DNA of 64,000 nt from Verrucomicrobiota bacterium. Its GTDB lineage: Bacteria > Verrucomicrobiota > Verrucomicrobiia > Opitutales > Opitutaceae. The number at the start of each line of letters is the position of its first letter. The stretch's first letter is position 1. The notes beneath the pieces are model-generated. The model was not told the DNA's origin. It worked only from the letters and a program-made list of their open reading frames with translations, and ran no database searches. The stretch is taken from positions 1 to 64,000 of the forward strand of contig JACRKC010000081.1 in the NCBI GenBank assembly GCA_016235555.1, given 5' to 3'. Below are positions 10,601 to 18,268 of the stretch, in pieces. Made by a program: the position numbers and the translations under genes.

Positions 10601-10979
10601 GGAAGCGCGCGGCGGAGCCGAGGCCATCGGCGCTGCCCGCGAGGCCCGCGGTGCCGGCGAGCGTGGTCACGACGCCGGCGGCGGTGATCCGGCGGATGGC
10701 GTGGTTGGCGGAATCGGCGACGTAGAGGGTGCCGGCGTTGGCGCCGGAGGAGGGGTCGACGGCGACGGCGGCGGGCTTGTTGAAACGCGCGGCGCCGCCA
10801 GTGGCATCGGTGGTGCCGGAGCTGCCCGCGCTGCCGGCGAGCGTGCCGACGGAAATCTGCGCCGGAGCGAGAGTGGCGCCCACGAGCAGCGAAAGCGCGA
10901 CTGCGAGGACGGAACAGGTCGACCGCCGCCCGGCACGGGGTCGCGAAAACGTCGGAGGGGACGCCGGAGGATTCTTCAT
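4644..10979 (-). CDS. Giant exported NHL-repeat and Ig-like domain protein
   Basis: A 2111-residue Ala/Thr/Gly-rich surface protein. Order: signal peptide ending near TLAPAQ; a first series of NHL propeller repeats (motif LYVADxxNHTIR) to about residue 400; alternating Ig-like (PTxQWQR) and putative-Ig modules (GTPT); a second NHL series with ITPAGVVTTLAG repeats; several further Ig-like domains; and a C-terminal region with two copies of a module built around RAIGPxL and LPPGxY, ending EVYEVP. No anchor is obvious. The start is the ATG before KNPPASPP; the frame stays open far upstream but only across an IS110 element. The IS110/MITE complex ends about 120 bases upstream and may alter its promoter. 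Confidence 0.85.
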   Translation of the reverse strand: MKNPPASPPTFSRPRAGRRSTCSVLAVALSLLVGATLAPAQISVGTLAGSAGSSGTTDATGGAARFNKPAAVAVDPSSGANAGTLYVADSANHAIRRITAAGVVTTLAGTAGLAGSADGLGSAARFRNPQGLAIDSTGANLYVADTGNSTLRRIDLASGAVTTLAGTVGTFSTAEGTGTAAQFNWPIGLVVGAGDTALYVADNGNHTIRRVTLPGAAVTTLAGSPGNPGAANGTGAAARFFLPQGLAADATTLYVADAANHTLRTVALATSAVATLAGSLNPSVSGSTDATGTAATFKEPGALALRGTALYVADSGNSTVRQIALGTGAVTTLAGAAQATGSTDALGTAARFAAAGPLGIAVDSAGNFYAADTSNHTIRKGGPTAAPSVGTQPANQTIGVGGTVTFTVVASGNPTPTFQWQRNPGGTGTFADVPITPPYDGVTSASLSIAGATAAMNGDQFRCVIRNAVGTVTTSAVTLLVTQSPAFTSASSAQFAVGVPGSFTVTATGSPAPTFAITAGADPSAIGVTLSPAGVLSGTPTSATGSPFAFTVTATSAGSGTITQNFILTVQTGAGIATPPANATAAIGANATFSVIAGGFPASYTYQWYRAAAATPANFSSLGAGDTTYTGTQTATLTVVSATLAMHGDVFRCVVSNGFGLPATSASATLTVSQIPAFTSVANTTFAVGQASSYQLVATGSPAPTFAISTGTAPTAVGVTLSATGLLAGTPTATTGAPFTFTVLATNVAGTAAQNFTLNLIPAGAVPGFTTQPTSQTATIGVATTFTVVAAGLPAPTLRWQRQAAGTTGFTDLADGGAYSGTTTATLTVTGVTTGMNGDQFQCVATNTGGSATSTAVSLTSTLPTIIGTFAGEAGLSGNVDATGRAARFSAPSSIAIDRAGNFYVADTVNCTIRKITPAGVVTTLAGSPGVAGSADGPAATARFNAPSGVAVDATGQVYVADTFNHTIRVITPAGVVSTLAGSAGVQGAADGTGAEARFAYPTGVAVNAAGVVYVADSSNHTIRAITPAGVTTTYAGVAGTRGSADGFANIGGFSGDARFANPTGVAVDAAGQVYVADTFNHTIRKITPTANVTTLAGLAGTPGAADGTGAAARFYQPGALALDSAGSIWIADTFNHTIRKLTTSAAGAVATTTLAGLAGAVGSADDVASAARFSQPGGIAVDRNGVVYLADTKNFTIRRGLFATAPGVATPPASRGVLPGLNATFTVVATGLPAPGYQWQRKAAAATDFTNLTNNATYVGVTTATLTVVAVTTAMEGDQFRCVLSNFISPDAVSAAATLAASLTTPAFTSAASATFTAGQAGSFTVTTTGTPAPVVSATGLPTWAAFNATTGVLSGTPPDATGAPFAITLTAGNGLSATQNFSLNVFVPPVAPTISSQPAALTLERGASATFTVVATGTAPLSYQWSRNGTALAGATAATLTLANAQPDDLGTYTVRVTNSAGSVTSSAASLNLRLAPVITTPPRAQVVLAGTTATLSVAVLADPTPTYQWRFNGAALAGATSPTLVLANASAATAGNYEVVVTSPLGTVTSSLVQLSVTTTGAAPVITSAPVDRTVIIGAGVSFAAQAAGVPAVSYQWRKDGQPLTGATAATLTLATTRAADAGSYDVVVTNEFGTATSSAARLKLIARSYAGTYFSPAGGTTGGFALLVRADNSATLLGVAPGASGGNLGSLAFGVDDNGRFTYTAGTATVTGAIGPNGTVSLAATGGITATLTGSKLADTGAAQTRAGFYRAGVAGGSGAAFAIVGATGQIAVVTQTSATLFDGGLGTLDSAGRTTIATAAGSIAATIAADGATISVTSVRNNQTTTFAGASEAITATQRLGNISTRARVDSGGNIAVAGFVISGTESKPVLIRAIGPTLVGLGLNSALGNPKLDLYRGSTVIATNAGWSTAGNPAAIVAATAQVGGFALAPGTADSVIFTTLPPGAYTAQVSDALGGSGVALLEVYDLSVALPGQKLFNISTRATAGAGDATLIAGLSVNGTGPKRVLIRAIGPGLAQFGLTTVLETPRLQLFRDGQVIAANTGLATSPDAAEIATVSAQVGAFAVPPAGADCALLLNLPPGNYSATVSSVGPATGTAVIEVYEVP

Positions 10980-11209
10980 GTCGGACGATGCGGTGGGCCG
11001 GGGCGGCGGAGCGGAAAGAGGGAGGGAGCGAAACCGGACGGAGCATTTACGAAAGGCGAACGCACTGCAACAACTCGCCGCGTTGGGACGCGGGCTGGGG
11101 CGCTTCTCAGTTTCTTGCAGCGAGGCGAAAGGTGGGCCGGCTGCTCCGCGGGCGGCCATAGGCGCGCAGCATTCAAAGTGCTCTGGCCGGGCGCGGAGCA
11201 GCGGTGTTC

Positions 11210-12144
11210 TCAAGCAAGGACAAAATCGGGGTCCTGGATCACTTTGTTCATGAGGCAGGCCATTTTTCGCATGACGGCGACGAGGCAGACTTTGGCCGGT
11301 TTGCCCTTCGCGTGCAGCCGTTGGTAGAACTCGGCGAGGATGGGGTTGCAGCGGGCGGCCGAAACGGCCGCCATGTAGAGCACGTGGCGGACTTGGGCGC
11401 GGCCGCCGCGCACATGGCGCGGCCCGTTCGTCTGGCCCGAGTCGGCGGCATAAGGCACGACGCCGAGCAGGGCCGAGATTTGCGGGGAGTCGATCTGCCC
11501 CAACTCGGGCACATAGGCCAGGACGGTGGCCGCGAGGATCGGTCCCACCCCTGTGATTTGCTGCAGCCGGGCGGACTTCTTGTTCAGCGCAGGATTCTGG
11601 TCGATGAGCTGCGCGATCATCTTTTCCACCGCGGCGATCTGGCGCGCCAGAAACTTCTGCTGCGTGACCAGGAGCTTGCCCAGTGTCGGCCCGGCCAGGG
11701 GCAGACGGCCGGACACCTCCGTCAACTGGGTGGTGGTTTGCCGGCGATGTTCGAGCAGCTCGCGCAGGGTCGTCGCAGCCGGATCCCCGGGCACCGCCAG
11801 GCGCAGCGTGAACTTCTCCCCGAACCGGCGCAACCACCGGGCATCGAGGCGATCGGTCTTGGCCAGCAGGCCCTCGGCATAGGCGAAGGCCCGGACCCGC
11901 CCGGGCTGGACCACCCCCACCTCGAGCCCGGCGTGCAGCAGTTCTGCGACGATCAACTTTTCGTAGCCCCACTGGCCTCACACACGACGCGGGCTTGGGG
12001 GACGGACCGGAGTTTTTGAATGAGTTCAGCGATCCCGGCGGGCGTGTAGGCACAGCGGCCTTCCACGGTCTCGCTCAGACAATAATCGAGCTGGTCCTTG
12101 GCGATATCCAGGCCAACGTAGGTCGGCGGCGTTTTGGCAGGCAT
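11210..12144 (-). pseudogene. IS110 family transposase (DEDD recombinase), frameshifted
   Basis: The N-terminal piece starts at ATG 12144 behind an AAGGAGG ribosome site and carries the first catalytic Asp in GLDIAKDQ and the Glu in CEASG. The frame then breaks in a G run at 11966-11970. One extra G would restore SGGYEKLIVAEL and continue into the long C-terminal piece with TDRLDARWL and the Transposase_20 region around GVGPILAATVLAY and DSGQTNGP, which bears the second catalytic Ser. All motifs are intact apart from the one-base shift, so this is recent decay, programmed slippage or a base-call error. Confidence 0.85.
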
Positions 12145-12444
12145 GGTTTCCTCCTTCTTGCGATGCGAGCTCACGGCTCTCCCAGCGGTTCGAGTTGAAC
12201 CAGGCGCAGGGCGGGGATCCTTGCTCCGCGACGAGGTCGGGCCTCGGCGCCCAGCTCGATCTGCCCACCCTGCCGCGCGCACGGCGGCCGGCCGCGCGCG
12301 CGTCCTGGCGACCCCGGGGGAGGTTCGCTCACCCAAGGCCAAATCGACCGTGCCAAGTGCGCCTGCCTCCGACGAGCTCATTAGCCCATTCTCGGCAGCC
12401 GCACTTGGCACTTCCTTCTTGATCACGGCAACGGACATACAAGC
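12145..12444 (-). ncRNA. Candidate IS110 bridge RNA region
   Basis: IS110-group elements are known to encode a structured bridge RNA in the end upstream of the recombinase gene. This 300-bp segment is that end here and contains a strong hairpin (12350-12411). The 5' and 3' ends of the RNA and its target and donor loops could not be assigned by eye. The call rests on family knowledge and position. Confidence 0.4.
12350..12411. repeat. Long hairpin in the upstream end of IS110
   Basis: Arms 12350-12367 (GTGCCAAGTGCGcCTGCC) and 12394-12411 (GGCAGcCGCACTTGGCAC) pair over 12 + 5 bp with one C-C mismatch and a 26-nt loop. It is the most stable structure visible in this end and could be a bridge RNA stem or a recombinase-binding site. 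Confidence 0.7.
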
Positions 12445-12636
12445 GCCCGGCCCACCCCCGCGGTGCGGCACATTGCAGGAAACTGCGATGCGCCCCCCGG
12501 GCTGGCCGGATTCTTATTCCAGTTCGCATTCAAAATGAGACGCCCGCGTGTGGCAGGAGCCTGCCGGCCAATCAGTCCCATCTTGATCGCGAATCGGAAT
12601 GATCAGCAACGTCGGACCTCGCCCGGCTCCTTTCCG

Positions 12637-12758
12637 GGCACGGCTTTCCGGGGGTGAATGCACCATCCGTCCCGATGCAGGCCGGCGCGCTGGCGCGCCA
12701 AACCGTGCTCGCCAGCGAGCTGACCTGCCGTGGCGGAACCAAACCGGAAAGCCGTGCC
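12637..12758. repeat. 15-bp perfect inverted repeat upstream of the sigma factor gene
   Basis: GGCACGGCTTTCCGG at 12637-12651 is exactly complemented at 12744-12758. The 92 bases between contain further short palindromes (gcgctggcgcgcc, gctcgccagcgagc). It is the main structure in the otherwise gene-free stretch 12498-12833 and is probably another dispersed palindromic element rather than an operator. Confidence 0.6.
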
Positions 12759-12833
12759 GGTCGCCCTGCCCCCCGGAAATCGGCTCGCCTTCGCGCGCCG
12801 TCGCGCCGTTCCTGACCTCCGGTCCGACCCGCC

Positions 12834-13406
12834 GTGAACCTGCCCACCTCGTCCCCCGATTCCCCGACCGCCGCCACCCCGGCCCGCTGGTTTGCCGACG
12901 AGGTGCAGGCGCACGACTCGGCGCTGAAAGCGTATCTGCGCGGTTCGTTTCCCGACGTGCGCGACGTCGACGACGTGGTGCAGGAATCCTACCTCCGCAT
13001 CTGGAAGGCCCGCATGGCGCATCCGATCCGGTCGGCCCGGGCGTTTCTGTTTCAAGTCGCCCGGCACCTCGCCATCGACGCCGTGCGCCGAAATCGCGCT
13101 TCCCCCATCGAGGCTTTGCGGGAAACGGCGGTCCAGTCCGTCATAGAGGATAAGCCGGACGCCGCCGAGTCGCTCGCCTACCACGAAAAGGTTTCGCTGA
13201 TGGGCGAGGCGCTCGCCGCCCTGCCCGATCGCTGCCGTGAAATCTTCATCCTCCGCAAATTGAAACAGGTGCCGCAAAAGGAAATCGCCGCCCGCCTCGG
13301 GCTCTCCGAGCGCACTGTCGAAAGCCAGGTCACGCGCGGCATGAAGCTGTGCGAGGCGTGGCTGCGCAAACACGGCGTCAAGGGGTTCCTCCGCGATGAA
13401 CGCTGA
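12834..13406 (+). CDS. FecI-like ECF sigma factor
   Basis: Extracytoplasmic-function sigma factor of 190 residues that should direct RNA polymerase to the downstream receptor operon. Region 2 is seen as DVDDVVQESYLRIWK with SARAFLFQVARHLAIDAVRR; region 4 as LPDRCREIFILRKLKQVPQKEIA with SERTVESQV. The start is GTG; no better upstream start was seen. It overlaps the anti-sigma gene by 11 bases and is followed by a TonB receptor with an STN domain, the classic FecI-FecR-FecA signalling order. Confidence 0.92.
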   Translation: MNLPTSSPDSPTAATPARWFADEVQAHDSALKAYLRGSFPDVRDVDDVVQESYLRIWKARMAHPIRSARAFLFQVARHLAIDAVRRNRASPIEALRETAVQSVIEDKPDAAESLAYHEKVSLMGEALAALPDRCREIFILRKLKQVPQKEIAARLGLSERTVESQVTRGMKLCEAWLRKHGVKGFLRDER

Positions 13407-14322
13407 CGCCACGCCCTCACCCGCTCGCGCCGGCGCCTCGCGCCCCGCCCTCCACCCGGTGGACTGGACGGTGCAGTCCGGCGCCGTCGACGACGTGCTG
13501 CGCGCGATGGACGGGAGTCTCGCGCGGCGCCGCCGACGCCGGCGGCGCCTGGCCGTGGCCGCCGGGGCGGCCGCCGCCTTGATCGCGGCCGTGGTCAGCT
13601 GGCCGCCCGCCGCGTGGCCGTCGGCGGATGCGGCGGCCGCGCCCGCCGTGGTCGTGACCCAGCCCGCGCGCCGAGTGCTGCCCGACGGCACACTCGAGGA
13701 ACTGCGGCGCGGCGCGCGCATCACGACGGAGTTCACGACGGCGGCGCGCCGTGTGGTGCTCATGCAGGGCCAGGCTCATTTTCAGGTGACGAAGGACGCG
13801 GCGCGGCCGTTTGTCGTCGCCGTCGGCGGCGTGGAAGTGCGGGCCGTCGGCACGGCTTTCGCCGTGGATCTCGGCCCGAAGTCGGTGGAGGTGCTGGTCA
13901 CTGAAGGCCGCGTCGCCCTCGACGGAGCGCGGACGGAGGCCGGCCCGCCGTCCACCGCGCCCGCGCCACTCGCCTACCTCGATGCCGGCCACCACGCCGT
14001 CGTCGAATTTACGTCCCCCGCCGCTGCGCCCGCCGCGCCGCAGGTGGTCGCGGTCGCCCCGGCGGAAATCGCGGAGCGCCTGGCATGGCGCGTGCCGCGC
14101 CTGGAGTTCTCCGGCACGCCGCTCAGCGAGGCGCTCGCGCTCATCGGCCGCCACCACCCGGTGCGCTACACCCTCGCCGAGCCGGCGATCGGCCAGTTGC
14201 GCGTGAGCGGCATCCTGCGCGCCGACAACACCGAGAATCTCTGGCGCCTGCTCGAGGAACAGCACGGCATCCGGGTCGAACGCCGGGCCGACGGGACGGT
14301 GGCGCTGAGCCGCGCGCGTTGA
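13396..14322 (+). CDS. FecR-like anti-sigma factor
   Basis: A 308-residue inner-membrane regulator. A cytoplasmic N-terminal part (about residues 1-45) ends in a run of arginines just before one transmembrane helix (about 52-70, AVAAGAAAALIAAVVSW). The FecR domain follows (QPARRVLPDGTLEEL, then FQVTKDAARPFVVAVGGVEVRAVGTAF cut here to FVVAVGGVEVRAVGTAF), and a C-terminal STN-like segment carries LEFSGTPLSEAL. Start overlaps the sigma gene, so expression is coupled. It should relay receptor occupancy to the sigma factor. Confidence 0.9.
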   Translation: MNADATPSPARAGASRPALHPVDWTVQSGAVDDVLRAMDGSLARRRRRRRRLAVAAGAAAALIAAVVSWPPAAWPSADAAAAPAVVVTQPARRVLPDGTLEELRRGARITTEFTTAARRVVLMQGQAHFQVTKDAARPFVVAVGGVEVRAVGTAFAVDLGPKSVEVLVTEGRVALDGARTEAGPPSTAPAPLAYLDAGHHAVVEFTSPAAAPAAPQVVAVAPAEIAERLAWRVPRLEFSGTPLSEALALIGRHHPVRYTLAEPAIGQLRVSGILRADNTENLWRLLEEQHGIRVERRADGTVALSRAR

Positions 14323-14389
14323 GCCGGATTTTTCGGCCGGCCGGAAAATAGTTTTGCGGGATCGGGCGGGCTGCCCCGTCAACGTCTGC

Positions 14390-17300
14390 ATGACCCGCCA
14401 ATCCCTCCCCCCTGTTGTGCGAAACTGCTGGCGCGCCGTGGCGTTGGCCGCCGGCCTGCTGGCCCTGATGGCGAACGGCCTGTTCGCGGCCGACGCCCGC
14501 CCGGCGCGGTGGCCGTTCGACATCGCCGCCGGCTCCGCGGAACGCACGCTCAAGGAGTTCGCCGCGCAGTCCGGCCTCGAGGTGCTGTTCGTGACCGATG
14601 CGGCCAGCGGCGTGAAAACCAATGTCGTGAAGGGCGAATTCACCGCCCGCGAGGCGCTCGCCCGCCTCCTGCAGGGCACGCCGCTGGTTTCCACCCAGGA
14701 CGAGAAAACCGGCACCGTGCGCGTGCGGAGGGCCGACGACCCAAAAGCCCGCGCCAAGGACGAGACCCCCGCGGCTCGCCCTAGGCTCTCGGCGGACAGC
14801 GGGGACGCGCGGGCGATCATCACCGGCCGCGTGAAAAACGCGTCGACCGGCGCTTACCTGCGCAACGCCCGCGTCACCGTCGAAGGCACCACCCTCGAGG
14901 TGCTGACGAACGAGTCGGGCGAGTTCATCTTCGCGAATCTCCCCGCCGGCAGCCACCGCCTCGTCGTCAGCTACACCGGCATGACGCCCTCAACCATCGC
15001 CGTCACCGAGGCCAGCGGTCCGCTCGAGGTCGCGTTGCAGCCGTTCGGCCAGAAGGTCGGCGACGCCGCCGAAGTCGTCACGCTTTCCGCCTTCAAGGTC
15101 ACCACCGCCCGCGAGATGAGCGCCGCCGACATGGCGATCAACGAGAAGCGGATCGCGCGCAACATCAAGGACGTGGTCGCCACCGACGCGTTCGGCACGC
15201 TCGCGCAGGACAACCTCGGCGACTTCCTCCAATACCTCCCCGGCGTCGAGGTCGAGGGCGACGGCACCGCGCCGCTCACCGTCGGCCTGCGCGGCATGCC
15301 CGCCGAATACACCAACATCGAGATGGACGGCGCCGGCCTCAGCGTGCCGCAGACCGGTGGCTCCACGCGCGTCACCGCGCTGCGCGGCCTCACCATGTCC
15401 AACGTCGATCGCATCGAGGTCACGAAGGGCCCGACGCCCGACTCCGGCGCCGACAGCATCGGCGGCCGCATCAACATGATCCCGCGCTCGGCGTTCGACC
15501 GCAGCAAGCCGGAGTTTCGCTACCGCGCGTTTCTGTTGATGAACTCGAAATTTCTCAACCTCCGCAAAACCCCCGCCGGCAAGGAGGGCGGCGACGGCAA
15601 GTCCTACAAGTGGTTCCCCGACTTCGAACTCACCTACCTCAACCCCGTCAGCAAGCAGTGGGGCTACACCGTCAGCGCCTCGCGCAACGACTACTTCACC
15701 TCGTTCCGCGTGCTCACGCGCGGCTTCAGCACGACCAACTCCGCCGCCGCCGCGCCCTATCTCACCACGATCACGGGACAGACCGGGCACTTCTTCTCCC
15801 GTCGCAGCGCCATCGGCCCGAAGTTCGATTTCCGGCTCTCTGCGCGCGACACGCTCTCGGTCGCCTACAACTTCAATCGCTACTGGGTCGACTTCGGCAA
15901 CAACCAGATGAGCTACGGCACCGGCACGCTGCTCGCACCCGTCGGCGCCGCGCGCAACCCCACCACCGGCGACTTCGGCCCGGCCTTCACGCAGGGCCGC
16001 CCCGGCCAGGGCAGCGTCACGCAGCTCGTCACGCAGAACGCCTACCAGACCACGCAGACCCACCAGGGCCAGATCACCTACCGCCACCGCGGCCCCGTGT
16101 GGGACCTCGAGTCCACCGTCGCGAAAAGCAAAACCATCCTCACCTACCGCCTCGATTCCTACGGCCAGATCAGCCAGGGCCGCCTCGGCGTGACGGGGCT
16201 CACCGTGCGCTTCGACGACATCCCCGAGGACGGCACGCCCGGCCGCATCACCGTCACCAACGCCGCCGGTGCCGCCGTCGACACCACGCAGCTCGCCAAC
16301 CTCGGCGCCTACACGACGCCCGCCTACACGTTGCGCGACATCAAAAACAATTTCAGCAACGCGAAGTTCGACGCCACGCGCAAGTTCCGCCCCGAGTCGT
16401 TCACCTTCGCGCTCAAGAGCGGCGCGCTCTTCAAGCAGGCCGCCAAGGATCGCTCGCAGCCCCAGATCACGCGCAACTACGCCGGCCCCGCCTTCACCGC
16501 CCTCCCCGCCGGCACGCTCACCGATCCCGACTTCAACCTCGAGGGACCGAAAGGCATGTTCAAGGGCCAGCAGTGGCTCAGCATGAAGCGCGGCTACGAT
16601 TATTATCAGGCCAACCCGAACGCCTACACCACCAACCCCGCCGCGGACTACATCGCGTGGGCCACCGCCCTCGAGGAATCATCCGAGACGATCTACGCCG
16701 GCTACCTGATGGGCGACGCGTCGTTCTGGAAAAACCGCCTGCGCCTCAGCGGCGGCGTGCGCTACGAAAACACCCACGTCATCGCTCGCGGCACGCTCAC
16801 CAATCTCCAACTCCAGTTCCGCCACGACGCCAACGGCCGCCTCATCGACGGCAATCCCACGCAGGCCGGCGTGCAGCCCGTCGCCCTCACCACCGACCCG
16901 CTCGAAGTCGCCAAGCTCACGCGCCTCCCGCTCGCCAACGTGGTCGACACCACCTACGGCAATTTCTATCCGAGCGTGAACAGCACGCTCACCGTCCGCG
17001 AAAACCTCCTCCTCCGCCTCGGCTACGCGCACACCATCGGCCGCCCCACGCTCGCGCAGCTCATCCCGTCGACGAACGTCACCGAAGTCACCTCGCCCGT
17101 CGAAAACGCCACCGGCTCCGGCCTCGGCACCATCAGCACGAGCAACCCCGCGCTCAAGCCATGGAACGGCCGCAACTACGACGTCGCCCTCGAATACTAC
17201 ACCCAGGCCGGCGGCCTCTTCTCCGTTGGCACCTACCGCCGCGACATCCGCAATTTCATTTCCGGCACCTCCGTGATCGCCACGAAGGACATGCTCGCCG

Positions 17301-17812
17301 ACCTCGGCCTCTCCGACGACTACGAGGGCTACCTGCTCACGCACCCGGAAAACGTCACCGGCGCCGTCCGCCAGACCGGCGTCGAGCTCTCCGGCCGCCA
17401 GCGCCTGCGCCCGTGGCTGTCGGTGTTCGCCAACTATTCCCGCAACCGCGTGACCGGCGTGCGCGCCGGCGATTTCTCCAACGGCCAGACGCGCCGCGCC
17501 AACGCCGGCCTGCAGTTCGCCTACAAGGCGCTCTCCGCCTCGACCAACTACAGCTGGACCGGCCTCCGCCGCGGCGCGACGTCCGGCATCGCGCCGGGTG
17601 CGTTCGTTTACACCCGCCCGCGCGAACTCGTGAACCTGAGCGTCGACTACGTCATCCGCCGCAACACGTCCCTCTACGTGACGATCAGCAACGTGCTGAA
17701 CCGCCCCGTGGCGAATCAAACCTACGGCGCCGACACCCCCGCCTACGCCCGCCTGACCTCCCACCGCGAAGACGGCTCGCAAGTGCAGTTCGGCCTCAAA
17801 GGCAGCTACTGA
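14390..17812 (+). CDS. STN-domain TonB-dependent outer membrane receptor
   Basis: A 1140-residue receptor for an unknown ligand. ATG 14390 was chosen over an upstream TTG because it opens directly into a signal peptide ending near LFAADA. Domains: STN (about residues 40-105, with FDIAAGSAERTLKEFAAQSG), a carboxypeptidase-regulatory-like fold (about 140-220, GRVKNASTGAYLRNARVTV), plug (about 260-370, ending near GADSIGGRINM) and a beta barrel to the end, closing QVQFGLKGSY. The STN domain plus upstream sigma/anti-sigma genes imply transenvelope signalling. The Opitutaceae commonly encode many such receptors for glycans. Confidence 0.93.
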   Translation: MTRQSLPPVVRNCWRAVALAAGLLALMANGLFAADARPARWPFDIAAGSAERTLKEFAAQSGLEVLFVTDAASGVKTNVVKGEFTAREALARLLQGTPLVSTQDEKTGTVRVRRADDPKARAKDETPAARPRLSADSGDARAIITGRVKNASTGAYLRNARVTVEGTTLEVLTNESGEFIFANLPAGSHRLVVSYTGMTPSTIAVTEASGPLEVALQPFGQKVGDAAEVVTLSAFKVTTAREMSAADMAINEKRIARNIKDVVATDAFGTLAQDNLGDFLQYLPGVEVEGDGTAPLTVGLRGMPAEYTNIEMDGAGLSVPQTGGSTRVTALRGLTMSNVDRIEVTKGPTPDSGADSIGGRINMIPRSAFDRSKPEFRYRAFLLMNSKFLNLRKTPAGKEGGDGKSYKWFPDFELTYLNPVSKQWGYTVSASRNDYFTSFRVLTRGFSTTNSAAAAPYLTTITGQTGHFFSRRSAIGPKFDFRLSARDTLSVAYNFNRYWVDFGNNQMSYGTGTLLAPVGAARNPTTGDFGPAFTQGRPGQGSVTQLVTQNAYQTTQTHQGQITYRHRGPVWDLESTVAKSKTILTYRLDSYGQISQGRLGVTGLTVRFDDIPEDGTPGRITVTNAAGAAVDTTQLANLGAYTTPAYTLRDIKNNFSNAKFDATRKFRPESFTFALKSGALFKQAAKDRSQPQITRNYAGPAFTALPAGTLTDPDFNLEGPKGMFKGQQWLSMKRGYDYYQANPNAYTTNPAADYIAWATALEESSETIYAGYLMGDASFWKNRLRLSGGVRYENTHVIARGTLTNLQLQFRHDANGRLIDGNPTQAGVQPVALTTDPLEVAKLTRLPLANVVDTTYGNFYPSVNSTLTVRENLLLRLGYAHTIGRPTLAQLIPSTNVTEVTSPVENATGSGLGTISTSNPALKPWNGRNYDVALEYYTQAGGLFSVGTYRRDIRNFISGTSVIATKDMLADLGLSDDYEGYLLTHPENVTGAVRQTGVELSGRQRLRPWLSVFANYSRNRVTGVRAGDFSNGQTRRANAGLQFAYKALSASTNYSWTGLRRGATSGIAPGAFVYTRPRELVNLSVDYVIRRNTSLYVTISNVLNRPVANQTYGADTPAYARLTSHREDGSQVQFGLKGSY

Positions 17813-17818
17813 TCCTAC

Positions 17819-17995
17819 TGAGGCTCGCACAATTGAGTGACACGCGGTGGTTCGGGGAGCGCCCGCGTCCCGCGGGCCGTCCTCGGCGTCTCGCCGAGGA
17901 TTTCGGAGGTATCGGCGAGACGCCGGCACCAGCACCCGAGACGGGTGCGCTCCCCGAACCACCGAACTCTTTGTCACCCTGTTTCGCGAGGCTCA
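17819..17995. repeat. Palindromic repeat, family F
   Basis: Outer ends TGAGGCTCGC and, in complement, TGAGCCTCGC with related GTGACA sequences surround a core whose ends read GGTGGTTCGGGGAGCGC and its complement. It sits directly after the TonB receptor stop and could protect or terminate that transcript. Confidence 0.75.
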
Positions 17996-18011
17996 GCAGC
18001 TTCCGCAATTG

Positions 18012-18152
18012 AACCGCAGAGATCGCAAAGCACGCAGAGAGAAAAAGCGCGTTGGCTGCACGTCATCCCCATTCACCCACGCGGTGAACGCCGCGTGACC
18101 AGCACGAAAAACCGGCGAGGCTCTCTTTGCGTCCTCTGCGCTCTTTGTGGTT
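18012..18152. repeat. Inverted repeat, AACCGCAGAGATCGC type
   Basis: The left arm aaccgcagagatcgcaaag and the right arm ctctgcgctctttgtggtt are approximate complements and flank about 100 bases without a gene. A related acacagaggacacagagag string occurs near 19044. Together with family F it fills the gene-free region 17813-18268. Confidence 0.65.
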
Positions 18153-18268
18153 AATTCCAACCGCGCTTTCCAGGTTGATCGCAAGGTGGGCGGTCATCGC
18201 GAACCCGGATTGGTGGAACTTTTTTTGCGAGCGGCACCAATGGGGTTTCGGAGCCTTGCCGCGCCCGC

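Larger units (their letters stand above)
11200..12444 (-). mobile_element. IS110-family insertion sequence
   Basis: Boundaries were inferred by comparing the interrupted family A repeat with its intact copy: only a GC dinucleotide is shared at the two junctions, giving an element of about 1245 bp. This matches the IS110 style of insertion, with no terminal inverted repeats and a 2-bp core. About 300 bp lie upstream of the transposase start and only about 10 bp follow its stop, the architecture of the IS110 group, in which the upstream end encodes the bridge RNA. Confidence 0.8.
11099..12497. repeat. MITE-like repeat family A, copy 1, split by IS110
   Basis: The left part (11099-11199) starts GGCGCTTCTCAGTTTCTTG and runs through GGTGGGCC to GGCGCGGAGC. 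The right part (12443-12497) starts GCGCCCGGCCCACC and ends in the complement of the terminal repeat. Joined at the shared GC, they rebuild the order seen in the intact copy at 34984-35137 read in reverse. An 8-bp direct repeat CGGGCTGG flanks the whole (11091-11098 and 12498-12505). Confidence 0.8.

Noticed and set aside
11041-11209. Independent small gene between the NHL gene and IS110
   Set aside because: Sequence is the left part of repeat A1 and no frame with family character was found.
7569-11327. Long open frame on the plus strand opposite the NHL/Ig gene
   Set aside because: Composition is Gly/Arg/Asp monotony typical of the antisense of an Ala/Thr-rich GC-rich gene; no domains or start signals.
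4644-12053. One open frame of 2469 codons joining the NHL/Ig protein to sequence across the IS110 element
   Set aside because: The part upstream of 10979 is the transposase read in the wrong frame; a normal start and signal peptide occur at 10979.
15610-18012. 800-codon plus-strand frame overlapping the TonB receptor gene
   Set aside because: Arg/Pro/His-rich shadow of the receptor in another frame.
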